From contig NC_057918.1 in assembly GCF_018873765.1 (NCBI RefSeq), forward strand, positions 12,718,862-12,782,861: a stretch of 64,000 nt of DNA. Direction: 5' to 3'. The notes beneath the pieces are model-generated. The model was not told the origin of the DNA. It ran no database searches and worked only from the letters and a program-made list of their open reading frames with translations. The stretch is from Telopea speciosissima. Taxonomy: Eukaryota > Streptophyta > Magnoliopsida > Proteales > Proteaceae. A program made the translations under genes and the position numbers. Shown here piece by piece: positions 51,870 through 63,400 of this stretch (position 1 is its first letter; each line of letters opens with the position of its first letter).

Positions 51870-53115
51870 ATAATTGTTCGGATGGAAGAGACTTCTGTCT
51901 GGAAAACAACTATTATTGAGCACTGGTAACATTCTCTGTACCTTTTCTCTTTTAACTTCTTTGTTGGTGTATATTACGTGGTTAGTGGGTCTTCGGAGTT
52001 TTTTTATTGGATTATTGAGGAAGTCTTCCATTTGTCAATTTTTGCTTAAATGTCTTCCATTTGCTGATAGTTGTCCCTGCTGTCCCTTCTTCTTCGGATT
52101 GTTGAGACACCATCCGCACCATCCGGGCATTGGGGTGTCCGTCCCAAATTTAAAAACATTTTAAAAATACTGCTCAATTTTCAGATCAATTCTTTTGATT
52201 TGCCGTTGTTTTAATCGGTTTCTATCCCCTATAAATTTTATTACTTGGGAGCTTTGTCCTATAAAATGTTTTAATAACGCTCACCTTGTCTGGTTGCTAT
52301 TTGCCATTATGGTTTTTCTGTTTCATGTCATGAACAAAAGTTCTTTTAATATACTTGTTTTAATTATAAACTTATGTTAGCATTTACTCTTTCTTAGCAT
52401 GGAACATGAATCATTTGAAAAAAGGGCCCAACTGTTTAGGGATGGCTTGGAGGAAAGTGTACCTGGTATCACAGTGAAAGTGTATGTTTATTTGGTTGGG
52501 GTGGCCATATTTTTGTTGTAAAGTACATCCATATGTTTTGAGAATTGCACATGCATTTTCTATTGCCTATGCATATTAACTAATTTGGCAGTAATGTTAC
52601 AGTTTGTTATATCATATGTATAATAATTAGACGAGCTATGGCAAAAATTTTGACAGTAAAATGCACTCACCTATGCACTAAACCTAACCACAACAATTGG
52701 CATTGGTATGTCCCAAGTTAGAACTTTGAGAAACTTACAGTTTATGCTTATGGTTTTTTATGCTAATCCTATAAGCCTCAAATATTAGTGAATGGTTGAA
52801 ATGCCATGCCAAGTAATTCTTCTATTCACTCTTCGGCAAGAGGAGATAAAGGAAGCAACAAATTCTAACATTTGGGATTGTTTGCAACAGGGAATAGGAT
52901 ATGCATGTTCTATAAAATAAATATCCTGAGAAAAAAAAAAAAGAAATGGTATATAAGAAGGTAAATCAGTTTTGTCAAGAATACCAAAAACTCCAAAGTT
53001 AATGAAACTAGTGGATTTTTTGTACTTAGGGTAAGCTCCCTTATCTTTGTGGTGTCTTTGTTCAAGTAAAAGGGAACATGTTATGTGAATGGCAGACTTA
53101 TGGGTAGATTTGCTA
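51870..53115. other. Intergenic, nothing recognised
   Basis: AT-rich and non-coding on both strands. Confidence 0.4.
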
Positions 53116-53119
53116 AAGA

Positions 53120-54188
53120 ATGGGCAGAATTAGGGTTTTAGGTCAATTTCTAGGGTTAGGATAGGGTAATGAGAAAGTAGTTTATATGATAAAACTAGGC
53201 AGGTTTTAGAGAGTTTAATGAGCTAGGTTTGGTTAGGTTTGAGTGAAATTTTAAATTTCAGAAAATTTAGGGTTAGGGTTTCGGGTTTTGGGAAATAGAA
53301 AAGGGAATGAAATTAGGGTTTAGGATGGGATTTTGAGGCAGGGCTTTGGATCGAGTGTAGGAGATAGTGGGAGGGAGGTTCGAACCGAGTTTGGGCTGGT
53401 TCTGATGGCTAGATTAGGCTGTGGAAATTTTAGGGTTTGTGGAGCTTTAATGGAGGAAGAGGGAATTAGGGTTTCGGATGGAGGGAAGGGGCTGAGAGCA
53501 AAGATCGAGTGAAGAGGGTGATAGGGGGAGGCTGTAGATAATGTTTGAATGAAAATTAATGAAGAAACAAGGTTGGACAGAGGTGAACTTACTGGAAGTT
53601 GCAGGTCTTTAATGGCAGTAGCTGAGAACTTAGAAGGATAGAACCACCTTCAACCTTAGGGATCCTCCCGGCCGTCACGGCACAAGGAGTCGTAGGAAAT
53701 CCACCTACTCTTTCTTCCTTGATAGAACCATAAGGCAAACACTCACAAGGAGCAGCAACAACAACAATGGCGGCTGCACAAATTCTGTTTTTTTAATTAA
53801 TCAACTGTGGGGGAGCCTCCCACGAAATTTAATATTTATAACAAAAGGCCAATGGCCAAAATCCTAATCTAAACAAAACACTCACTCACTAAATCGTGGA
53901 GGGGTGGGGACCTAATAAAACAACTTAAAATAAAAAGACCTAATTGTCCCTAACAACTTAAAATAAAAGACTTAATTAAATCACTTAAATTGAACCATGG
54001 TTTGAACCGATTCAATTAAGTATACAAATAAACTGAAATAAAAACTAAGTATGGAAACTATATAAAAAAAAATACTAAGTATTGAAAAATACTAAAATGC
54101 AAACCTAAGCTACGACTCCCAAATTAAGCCCTAATTTTAGGGCTGCTTCTTCTTCGTCTTCTTACGGATGTGGCTCTTTAATGCTACA
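53120..54188 (-). repeat. 3' LTR of the gag-only element
   Basis: Starts (minus strand) TGTAGCATTAAAGAGCCACA and is preceded by the purine tract GGGGAGAGCTGT. It aligns with 55,850-56,877 along its whole length. The outermost ~75 bp of the partner are not matched here. It is rich in TTAGGGTTTTAGG-like words. Confidence 0.8.
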
Positions 54189-54284
54189 ACAGCTCTCCCC
54201 GACTTGAAAACATTCATCTCCGATGAATGGTTGGAGGTCATGGAATGGTCATTCAAATCGGGATCAAGTCTCTTAAGATCATCC

Positions 54285-55757
54285 TCAGCAGGTGGCTCGA
54301 ACCTGTAGGTAGGCAGCAGGCTCCTTGATGGGCAGAGAAGGCTGGACTTCCGGCTGGGTAGCAGCCTCTTGAATCATCACATGAATGCCTCTTGTATCAT
54401 TATCCAAGCCTTCATAGTCCTTAGCCACATCATCATCGGCAGGATAGGCTTCTAGGCCCTCTTCTTCATCATCATCATCATGGGCTTCTTCCTTGGCAGC
54501 CACGTTGATGGTCTTCTTCTTGTGTGGGCAGTCCTTAGCAATAAGTCCCTTTTCCTGACAGTAGAAACAAGTGAAGGGTTTATTAAGTCCCATAGGAGCT
54601 TTGCCTTTATCATCAACATGTGGAGGAGCAGTAGAGCGAAAGGTGCTGCCTATAGAGGGACCCTGTCATGAGGTGCTAGCGTCGGTGTAGCTCGGCTTGG
54701 AAGTAGAACCCAGCTGCTTGCTTGAAGCCAGTAACTGCTCTGCCTTCAAGGCCTTCTCAAAGCAATCCCGGATGTCTGTAACTTCGACCACACCAATTGC
54801 TCTATTTATCTCACTTGTCAAACCCAACCTGAATCTTGAAAGCATTTGGATGCCCTCCTCTTCAATGTTAGTGCGAGAAGAAAGTGTATCAAATTTCTTC
54901 ATGTACTTAGATACAGTCATGGTCCTTTGGCGTAGGGAGTTGAATTGATCCCGTAACTGAGACCTAAAGTGCCTTGGCAAGTACTTCTTACTCAGGTCGT
55001 ATTTTATGTCCTCCCAAGTGCGGGGTGTAGTACCGTCAAAGTCCATCTCCCTTCCAGTGTTCCTCCACCACTCACGTGCTGGTCCAACAAGTTTAGTACA
55101 GACTAGCTTCATCTTCCTCTCTTTAGACACATCATACCAGTCAAAATAATTGTCTAGGGCAGCAAGCCAATCATAAAATACCTGAGGGTCATGATCACCA
55201 TCGAATTCTATCAGTTCAAGCTTCACCTTCTGATTATCAGTGTGGCACCGATTAGGACCTTGGTCTCCAGTGAAGTAGGATCTCATGTACTCCTCAAAAG
55301 TAGGTTGGCGACCTCTATTTCTGTCCTGCTCTTCTCTATCTCTGTCTTTGTAGCCTCTGTGTCGATCTTTGTATTCTCGGGAAGGCTCACGGATACCTCT
55401 GGTTTTGTCCCGACAATCTCTGTAATGGTTTCTATCATCTCTAAGTCTATCCCTATGATCTCTAGATCCATCTCTGTGACCCCTATAATCATCTCTGGGA
55501 TCCCCATCTCTGTCAGGTAGCCTCTGTACCACCGAATTGAGCTGGTACCTGTCTTCATCTATGGGTAAGTTGCTTTCTCTGTCAGGGGTGACTCTTTGTT
55601 CTTCCAATTGTTGCAATCTAGTCATGATTGCATCAGCAGTAGCCTTCTGGGCTTCAATTGCAGCCCTTTGTTCAGCAACAAGCTTCTGAAACAGTTCTAA
55701 CATTGCAACCATAGGATCGGTTGGTAGATTCAATACTGGATTGCCATGCTGATCCAT
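54285..55757 (-). CDS. gag region of the gag-only element
   Basis: Starts MDQHGNPVLNLPTDP a few bases after the primer site. The middle is Arg/Asp-rich low complexity, then comes the Ty3/gypsy-type gag fold (FDGDHDPQVFYDWLAALDNY, WEDIKYDLSKKYLPRHFRSQ, QMLSRFRLGLTSEINRAI) and a zinc-knuckle-like segment (CFYCQEKGLIAKDCPHKK). An acidic tail follows. The gag would package element RNA with enzymes supplied by an autonomous relative. About one break, hence probably not active. Confidence 0.8.
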
Positions 55758-55775
55758 GGTTCTGATACCACTTTA

Positions 55776-56877
55776 TGTAGCTCTAGATAGGAGAAGGATC
55801 CTACTAGAGGCCAAGCAACATGATTTAAAAGGGGTTGCTGGTTCGAATGGACAGAATTAGGGTTTTAGGTCAATTTCTAGGGTTAGGGTAGGGTAATGAG
55901 AATGTAGTTTATATGATAAAACTAGGCAGGTTTTAGGGAGTTTAATGAGCTGGGTTTGGTTAGGTTTGAGTGAATATTTAAATTTCAAAAAAGTTAGGGT
56001 TAGGGTTTCGGGTTTTGGGGGAAAAAAAAAGGGAATGAAATTAGGGTTTAGGATGGGATTTTGGGGCAGGGCTTCAGATCAAGTGTAGGGGACAGTGGGA
56101 GGGAGGTTCGAACCAAGTTTGGGCTGGTTCTGATGGCTAGATTAGGCTGTGAAAATTTTAGGGTTTGTGGAGCTTTAATGGAGAAGAGGGAATTAGGATT
56201 TCAGACGGAGGGAAGGGGCTGAGAGCAAGGATCGAGTGAATGGGGGGAGGCTGTAGATAGTGTTTGAATGAAAATTAATGAAGAAACAAGGCGGGAAAGA
56301 GGTGAACTTGTTGGAAGTTGCAGGTCTTTAATGGCAGCAGCTGAGAACTTAGAAGGATAGAACCACCTTCAAACTTAGGGATCCTCCCGGCCATCACGGC
56401 GCAAGGAGTCGTAAGAAATCCATCTACTCTTTCTTTCTTGATAGAACCACAAGGCAAACACTCACGAGGAGCAGCAGCAACAACAATGGTGGCAACACAA
56501 ATTCTGTTTTTTTAATTAATCAACTGTGGGGTAGCCTCCCACGAATTTTAATATTTATAACAAAAGGCCAATGGCCAAAATCCTAATCTAAACAAAACAC
56601 TCCCTCACTAAATCGTGGATGGGAGGGGACCTAATAAAACAACTTAAAATAAAAAGACCTAATTGTCCCTAACAACTAAAAATAAAAGACTTAATTAAAT
56701 CACTTAAATTGAACCATGGTTTGATCCGGTTCAATTTAAGTTTACAAATAAGCTGAAATAAAAACTAAGTATGGAAAATACTAAAATGCAAACCTAAGCA
56801 ACGGTTCCCAAATTAAGCCCTAATTTCATGGCAGCTTCTTTTTCTTCTTCTTACGGATGTGGCTCTTTGATGCTGCA
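55776..56877 (-). repeat. 5' LTR of the gag-only element
   Basis: Minus-strand start TGCAGCATCAAAGAGCCACA and end TCCTATCTAGAGCTACA, with TG...CA termini; followed by the primer site on the gag side. Length about 1.1 kb. Confidence 0.85.
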
Positions 56878-56879
56878 TC

Positions 56880-57500
56880 AACAGGAGAGCACGGAACTCT
56901 TTCACTGTAGAATCAGTGAGATTATTGGATAACAAGTGTTATGCCATAAGAGGAGGTAAAAAGAAGGGAAGCCTGACTTTTACTCTTTATATCAAATTAA
57001 GTAAGGGGCTCAACATTGTATATCAACACGCAACAACAGTTTTCTTGGCAAAAGAATTATGTTTCTTTTTTGTGCTGCATTAATATCTATAATCAGTATA
57101 TGTTCTCTTTTTGCATGAACGGATAGTGTTTTTCACTTTCTAATTACAATGTGATTACCATTCTATTGTTAAGTGTGAGGAATCCATCTCTCATGCATGA
57201 ATTAATCTTGAGATTACTTTTGGAGTTGTTGGTGGGGTATCTCCCCGTCCTTCTCATTAAAATTAATGTGTTTTTAACTTTTCAGCCGAGAAAAGAAGAT
57301 TGGAATTATTAACATTCACCATATATTTAAGGATTAAGCAAACCATCTAAACAGGCTTAATGAGTAATAGGTGGCGCTCAGCTACCGACCCTCTGCCTCT
57401 TTAATAACCCTAACCTGACCAGGTTGCCATGCTTCCATTTTAGTTTTATGGCACGTATATTCTTTTAAATGCTTCTAGTTTGTGTTGAATCCTTTTTGTT
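56880..57500. other. Intergenic, nothing recognised
   Basis: AT-rich, non-coding. Confidence 0.4.
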
Positions 57501-57506
57501 CTGTAA

Positions 57507-57832
57507 GGGGAAAGATTTCGTATACGGTTGTGTAAACCGTGTACGTGAGAGGGTCTCTCACAAAAAATTGAAAAAGTCATAAATAGTCACCCATTAATTA
57601 ATGCATTGAAACTTCCACCCTCTCACATACACGGTTTACACAACCGTGTATGAAACCTTTCCCCATATTTTTTTTTGGGGAAAGGTTTCATACATGGTCG
57701 TGTAAACCGTGTATGTAAGAGGGTGGGAGTTTCAAGGCATTAATTAATGGGTGAGTATTTATGACTTTTCCAACTTTTTGTGAGACCCTCTCACGTACAC
57801 GGTTTACACGACCGTGTACGAAACCTTTCCCC
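57507..57832. mobile_element. Inverted pair of MITEs forming a large palindrome
   Basis: Two related ~157-bp elements, 57507-57664 and 57677-57832, face each other across a 12-bp AT spacer. Each has its own inverted ends: GGGGAAAGATTTCGTATACG / CGTGTATGAAACCTTTCCCC, with inner AACCGTGTACGTGAGAGGGT and its inverted partner. The two copies are also inverted relative to one another (CATTAATTAATGC core, GTCATAAATAGTCACCC vs GGGTGAGTATTTATGAC), so the block is both a hairpin of hairpins and a 326-bp palindrome. Confidence 0.8.
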
Positions 57833-58202
57833 TTTTTTTTTTATAAAATTTCTGAAAATGCATCATGGTGATAGATAAATGTGGTTTCTCTTTGTATGGG
57901 CGTTGATGAGGGTGAGGGTGCCTGCATGTTGGGATAGGGTTTTCTTGAGAGAGAGAGATTGGAGAAGAGGGGAGAAAAAAGGGTTCAGTTAATGGTAATC
58001 AGGAGGAGCCAGTTCGGTTTAAATCTTTACTTGTAATGGTGAGTATTTCAAATCTTTTATTACCCTTGCTCACGTTAATGAGATTTGGGACGTGTAACAG
58101 GGCAGAGCCCTAGAATACCAGAACCAAGAGAGTGAAGAGAAGAGATGGATAAGGAGAATGGAGAAGAGGGACAAGAGAGAAAACTGATTGATCGAGAAAT
58201 TC

Positions 58203-58460
58203 GTTTGAGGTGGCAGGCCATGTTCAACGGAGGCCTTTGGATGCTCCAGTACGGAGGAGTGATTTAATTCAGATTGAAGGAACTAAAAGAGCCAGGGGCA
58301 GACCTAAAATAACCTTAGGAGAAGTGGTGAGAAAAGATATGCATAGTTTAGGCCTTATATCAAGTATGACCTCGAATAGAGCTGATTGGAGGACAAGGAT
58401 CCATGTAGCCAACCCCATTTAATTGGGATTGGGCTGAGATGTTTTTGTTGTTGTATTAGG
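58203..58460 (+). mobile_element. RTE-type LINE, 3' end with C-terminal ORF and tail
   Basis: An open stretch reads GHVQRRPLDAPVRRSDLIQI, EGTKRARGRPKITLGEVVRK, then DMHSLGLISSMTSNRADWRT and RIHVANPI with a stop. This is the conserved C-terminus of plant RTE LINEs. It is followed by the 3' tail ATTGGGATTGGGCTGAGATG and TTGTTGTTG. The segment begins abruptly, so it is a 5'-truncated copy. Tail fragments of the same class occur at 14.1, 19.6 and 33.4 kb. Confidence 0.88.
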
Positions 58461-58469
58461 TAGCGAAAT

Positions 58470-59670
58470 AGCCCAAAAGAGAGTTCTGTCTTGTGATATA
58501 TATATAGAAGAGGTATTATATGGTAAATATAGGTTATTGTTATGTGGATTTGGCTCTGGGTTAATATGTGCATTGGATTCTATATTATGTATGAAATCAC
58601 TTTCCCTACGCAGATGGGTAAACGGGGAGGGAGGGTTAGACCCCCATAGTCCCAGACCTTTACACTCTCGCCCTTTGGGTGTAGAGGTAGATTTTATGAA
58701 GAGGAGTTTTATTTAGATTTCCAATGAATGTTTATAGGAGTAGAATTTGGAACTTTTCAATGATTTTTGTGGATGCTCAGGTGGTGATCAATTGTCTCAC
58801 TCCTAAGGTTGCTAATTAGTCTATAGTGGAGTCCTTTTTAGAGTCATTCTGGTGGGACCGTGAGACTGTTATATATAGACAATGCAGGACTGGTATGGTT
58901 TGGTTCATCTGGTTCAGACCAACATGTGTGGTTCAAGAATTGGATGAGATCTGGTTCTTCTAGAAACCAGATTCTTGGAGCTAGTTTACAAACTTTTATG
59001 TGGCCTGTGATTCCATAATTCCTGATTTACAATAATTTTATTTCACACAACTTGTGGTGCCCATTTGAGGGAGTTTTAAAGCTTGCGGTTATAGAGTTAC
59101 TTAAGTGAGTGAAAAAACAGCTGAGACGAAAACTCACAACTCAGGTTTGGAATCTGGTTCCTGTCCTTGTTCTATATCCACTTTCAGAATTTCTTTTTCA
59201 TCATAACCCCTGCTGGTTGGATCTTTTTCGCAAGAGGATTTTCTCCATCTCTGGTAAGGTTGAAGATGAATAATTAGTAAGATTACAAATAAGGCCAGCT
59301 TCTTTATTTAATTATGCAATTACCATTACTTCCTGAGTTTTATTCTATTCTGTCCCATTCTTGTTTTAAACACCGGATTCGTCCCCTCCTTCAAATTAAT
59401 TACTTTCAGGTCTGAGATCATGTTCACCTCTTTTAAAAGGTGCTAGACTATCCTGAAATTTATGTAATTGCCATTGATAATAGTATTGTGAGTTCTTATC
59501 ACTTTGTGGGGGCCATAGTGATCCAAATTCAAAGGTTTCGTAACCTGGGAGTGCATCACTTTACCCAGAAGTCCTGGGCTAGTTTTTAGGAATTGTTTGT
59601 TTAATTTATAATTGATAAAGTTGTCTAGGTGGACTGGAATAAGAATTATAAATTCCAGATTCATTTTTTT
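58470..59670. other. Intergenic, no gene seen
   Basis: Low-complexity AT-rich DNA. A short piece near 58,770-58,800 (VDAQVVINCLTPKV) vaguely resembles a LINE RNase H C-terminus but is too short to call. Confidence 0.4.
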
Positions 59671-59674
59671 AGGC

Positions 59675-60090
59675 ACCGTTTGATAACGTTACGCGTGTTT
59701 CTGTTCCGTTTCTCATCAAAAAAGTATGTTGGTGTTTTTGTTTGCAGAATAATGTTTCTGAGTTGCAAAATGGTGTTTGATAAAACCTGTTTTTGCAACA
59801 GTTTTGTAATGTAAAGGTGTTTGATAAAACCTGTTTCTGCAACAGTTTTGTAATGTTTACTATAAATTACAGAAATGCCATTAATGCTATAATCCATATA
59901 AAGTCAATGATGTTAGGACATTAAAAATTATTAAAAATCCATATAAAGTGTATATTAAAAAAAAAGAGACAAATATGCACTATTAGGTTCCTATAAATTA
60001 CAGAAATGCCATTAACACTATAATCCATATAAAATCAATGATGTTAGGACACTAAAAGTTATTACAAATCCATATAAAGTGTATATATCT
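59675..60090. repeat. MITE-like start followed by two tandem duplications
   Basis: Begins GGCACCGTTTGATAACGTTA, a common left end of plant hAT-type MITEs. Then a 44-48 bp unit, GGTGTTTGATAAAACCTGTT...CAACAGTTTTGTAATGT, occurs twice (about 59,771-59,855). A ~100-bp unit, TATAAATTACAGAAATGCCA...ATAAAGTGTATAT, occurs twice (about 59,861-59,955 and 59,991-60,085). No right TIR was found. Confidence 0.55.
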
Positions 60091-60344
60091 ATAAGCAATT
60101 GGAACAAATGGTTAATCAAGATGAAACTAGTGAATATCAATAACAAGAACTAACACCATTTCCTACTTTTCTAGTGAATAATACATAATCTCTAAATTCT
60201 AATAATGTATAGAGACACAGGGGTGATTCTTGGCTACACCTACTACAAAAACAATCAATTTGCTTTAAGACCTCAAACAAAAGGCTGAGAGTTGTCATTC
60301 TCAAATTACCTTAACTGACTATGCTTTGAATGGTTGAATAAAAA

Positions 60345-60423
60345 GGGTCTTAGTGGAGTTGAACCACTATCCATTGGAACATGCTTATGTTCCAAGTGCT
60401 GTACCAACTTGAGCTAAAGACCC
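60345..60423 (-). tRNA. tRNA-like sequence with Pol III terminator; identity unclear
   Basis: The 79-nt minus-strand sequence begins GGGTCTTTAGCTCAAGTTGG and ends in AAGACCC. The acceptor stem GGGTCTT/AAGACCC is perfect, and the T-arm AGTGG-TTCAACT-CCACT is perfect with a good B box. The D-arm has an A box but only three of four pairs. The central arm is abnormal: instead of a 5-bp anticodon stem it forms a 9-bp hairpin TTGGAACAT/ATGTTCCAA with a 4-nt loop, so no anticodon can be read with confidence. TTTTT follows directly on the minus strand. It may be a tRNA pseudogene or a tRNA-derived small RNA gene. Confidence 0.5.
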
Positions 60424-60429
60424 ATCAAG

Positions 60430-63400
60430 TAGAGTTTGGAACTTATTAGTAACCACATGAGTGTTCTGTAAAACCACATCAAGGCTCACAAATGATGCTA
60501 CAAATACAATGCAGAAAATAGGGCTGCAATTGCCCATTGTTCCTACAATAGCTCAATCCTATCATCACTATTATCCTATTTGATGGTCATGTCAAAGGTG
60601 AGGTTTTACTAAATAGCAAAATTCTGACTGGCCTGCATACTCAAACCTCACTGTTCCCCAACAGTAAAGCCAAGAAAATTTTCTGTTCATGGTTTTGTTG
60701 GGGGATTCTACTGCTGCTTTGAGTATTTTGGTTTGCTAATTCTTATTCATAAGCCTCTCTAAACCTCTGCTACTGTTTTGAACTTAAAAGATCCAATTTT
60801 TACACTGATTCCAAAAATATTTTCTGAATTCTTCAATTTCATGGCTGATTTCAATTCCTAGTTATGTCTGCTGTTACAGTTCCTAATCACAGTTTATCCA
60901 TCAATTCAGTTCATTATTATTTTTGTATGGAGTTCCCTGAATGCTGGTTTTGGTTACTGTTCTGAACCTTGTTTCTATAATTCTACCCCAGGTAGGATGA
61001 ACTTATAACTTAAGATTTGAGCCAGATTTTGGGAAACCATTCTTCCCCTGACCAGCATTTGGACCTTATCTGAATCTTTGATTTGCTGTTATTAAATTTA
61101 TTTTTAAATATGGTTTCTAAACCTGTCAGCGATTCTGATTTTCAACTGCTGAACCTAATCCCAAGAGAAGAAGCAACAAGAAGAAAACCAACAAAAAATG
61201 GGAATTATTGAAGAGGTCTTGCAACAGCTAGAAGCCATTCTTGAGGAATTTCTGGGTTTTGTTTCTTCCACTAAAACCGTTTGTTTTTGTATACACTAGC
61301 ATTGTCTTCTTCTGTAATCAACAAAACACCATATATTCCTAGTTTTTGGGTTCATGGGTTGGGATCAAAAGAGACCCAAATTTTTTAAACAAAACTAATA
61401 AAAACAAATGGTTCTCTTCTCTCTATTTTTTTCCTTTTTAATTTGGTGAGAGAAAAATTGAAAAGGATAGGAAGGGAGAGTTGTGGGCTTGTGGCTTTGT
61501 AAGTGTTTCCGATCTCCAATACAAAGACTGAAGCTTTTAGCTTTTGTTTGAGTTTTATAGGGGCAAGAGGCTCTGGTTTCTGTGATAAATAGTGATCATA
61601 GTAGCAGATGGATAGATGGAAGAAGAAGAAGATGATACAATAAGAGAAAGTCATCTCTTCTTAGCTACGTATAACATGTGTTTGATAAATTTGTAAATAT
61701 TCATCCTAAAGGGGATATATAGTATTAATATTGAAAGCCCTATCTCTGTATAGCTCAAACCTAATACATAATGTAGTTGAAGGGTTGGTTGGATTTGTAG
61801 GCCAGTGTGTCGAGAAAGAGAAGAAGAATTGAAGAAGATAGTGGCATTTTCTCAGATGTACAGAACATTATCCATGCATGCCTGCTGGTAATATTAGTTT
61901 GTATATTATGCTTTCAACATATATGGTAAAAAAAAAAAAAGTTATATATTCTGAAGCTTTTTTTTTTTTTTTTGTTCCTTAGCTTGTTTAAGAAATTTTA
62001 TATGGGGTATACTGGTATATATTTTCTGTTGCATCCTTCATTGATAAGCTAGGAAGAATTGGGGAGTCTTCAACTCTAAAGACCTAAGACCACACCAGAA
62101 GCCCAGAAGACAATATTTTTGAAGGGAAATTTGGGTTATAAGGAGAAGAAACTGGGGTTGGTCACTGGGTATGGTGGTAGGCTGCTGCTGTGCTGTGTTG
62201 TGGTGTGTGGGGTTGTAGTTCAGGTTCCAATTAACTTATTACTTTTCTAATTACTTGTTTCCCTTTCTCAAAATTTTCTGTAATGAATAATGATAGAAAG
62301 AAATAGTCCTGCTCTGAACTACAGAAATTAAACTGGTGGAGCAACTGTAAGTTGCTCAATTTCTACAGATGAATACAATAGAGATAATCCAGAATCCCAT
62401 ATACAGATTGTACTTTATCATTTGTCACCTCTCCTGCAATTCAATGCAGTTTCCCCCCCCCCCTCTGAACCCACAAGCATGACAGATGCAATCACTGGTA
62501 ATCCCCTTCAACAAGTCCCAGTAAAATAAAGAGAAAGAGACAGAGACAGAGAGATAGCGAAAGAGAGAAAGAATGAGAGATTACCTTGTTGCAATCACTG
62601 GTAATCCCCTTGCACTAAGCTGGACTTTTGGAGTAAAATCCCTACATTTGCAACATGAAAAGCCCTAAAATCAGGCCTACTACAGTGAATCGAAGATTAC
62701 ATAAGAAAACCCAGAAATCAAAAGTGTAAAATCCATACCTTTGGTGGATTTTTTCGACCTACAACTCAAATGAAGAACAACAGAGAGTAGCAGTCCAACG
62801 TTACCTAACCAAATGTCATTTTTTTGTGAGATTTTACCGAGAGAGCGAGATAGAGAGGCCAGAAACAGAGAGAGAGATGAACAGATAGATAGCAAAATAT
62901 AGAGAAGGAGATGTTACCTGCACCACTGCACAATCCATTTGGTGAAGATGGAGTTTAGACCGTTTCTTCGAAATTGGTGGATTGTGGGAACCTCCTTATT
63001 CCTGTCTATAAGACTGAGGTCAATAATAATGATTTCCATCCAACATGGAAGACAATATTCTTGGATATTCAGCAAGTTGGGAACAAGGCATAATAAGCAA
63101 GTCTTCCTTAAGGAGGTATGATTTTTTTTTAAATGGACTGAACAGAAAGCATGATATGATTGGGTAATTGGACATTCAATTTTCTTGCTGTATTTTTCTC
63201 AGTCTATACAGACTGGGATTCTAATTTTGCAAATGTTGAATGGACTAAGCAGTAGTAATCTTCAGAAATCGCTGGCAGACTTGAAGAAGCCTCATGGTGG
63301 TGGGGTTGGAAAATAAATTTTCTTTAATTGCCAACTGCTGTGGATATAATTGCTACAACAAGGTTATGGTCATTTTGGAGTACATGGATGCTGCTTCCAT

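Larger units (their letters stand above)
53120..56877 (-). mobile_element. Gag-only LTR element (TR-GAG-like), nearly whole
   Basis: Two direct repeats of about 1.1 kb, 53,120-54,188 and 55,776-56,877, flank an internal region of about 1.6 kb. On the minus strand the LTR ends in ACA. After four bases comes TGGTATCAGAACC, a tRNA-iMet-type primer site, and then gag (about 54,285-55,757). A purine-rich tract precedes the 3' LTR. Gag shows an Arg/Asp-rich stretch, the retrotransposon gag domain (DPQVFYDWLAALDNYFDWYD, REWWRNTGREMDFDG) and a zinc-knuckle-like CFYCQEKG region. No protease, RT, RNase H or integrase is present and the internal region is too short to hold them. This is the layout described as TR-GAG in plants. 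The outer end of the left LTR differs from its partner. Gag has about one break. LTR divergence by eye is some 4-6%, so the insertion is geologically recent. Confidence 0.8.

Noticed and set aside
53120-56200. TTTAGGG-like words suggesting interstitial telomere repeats
   Set aside because: The words (TTAGGGTTTTAGG, GGGTTAGGGTTTCGGG) are irregular, few, and present in both LTRs of the gag-only element, so they are part of that element.
60345-60423. Plastid tRNA insertion
   Set aside because: The acceptor and T-arm do not match the plastid tRNAs I compared from memory (Ile, Val, Thr, Met, Asp, Arg, Lys, Pro, Trp, Asn), and the flanks show no plastid sequence.
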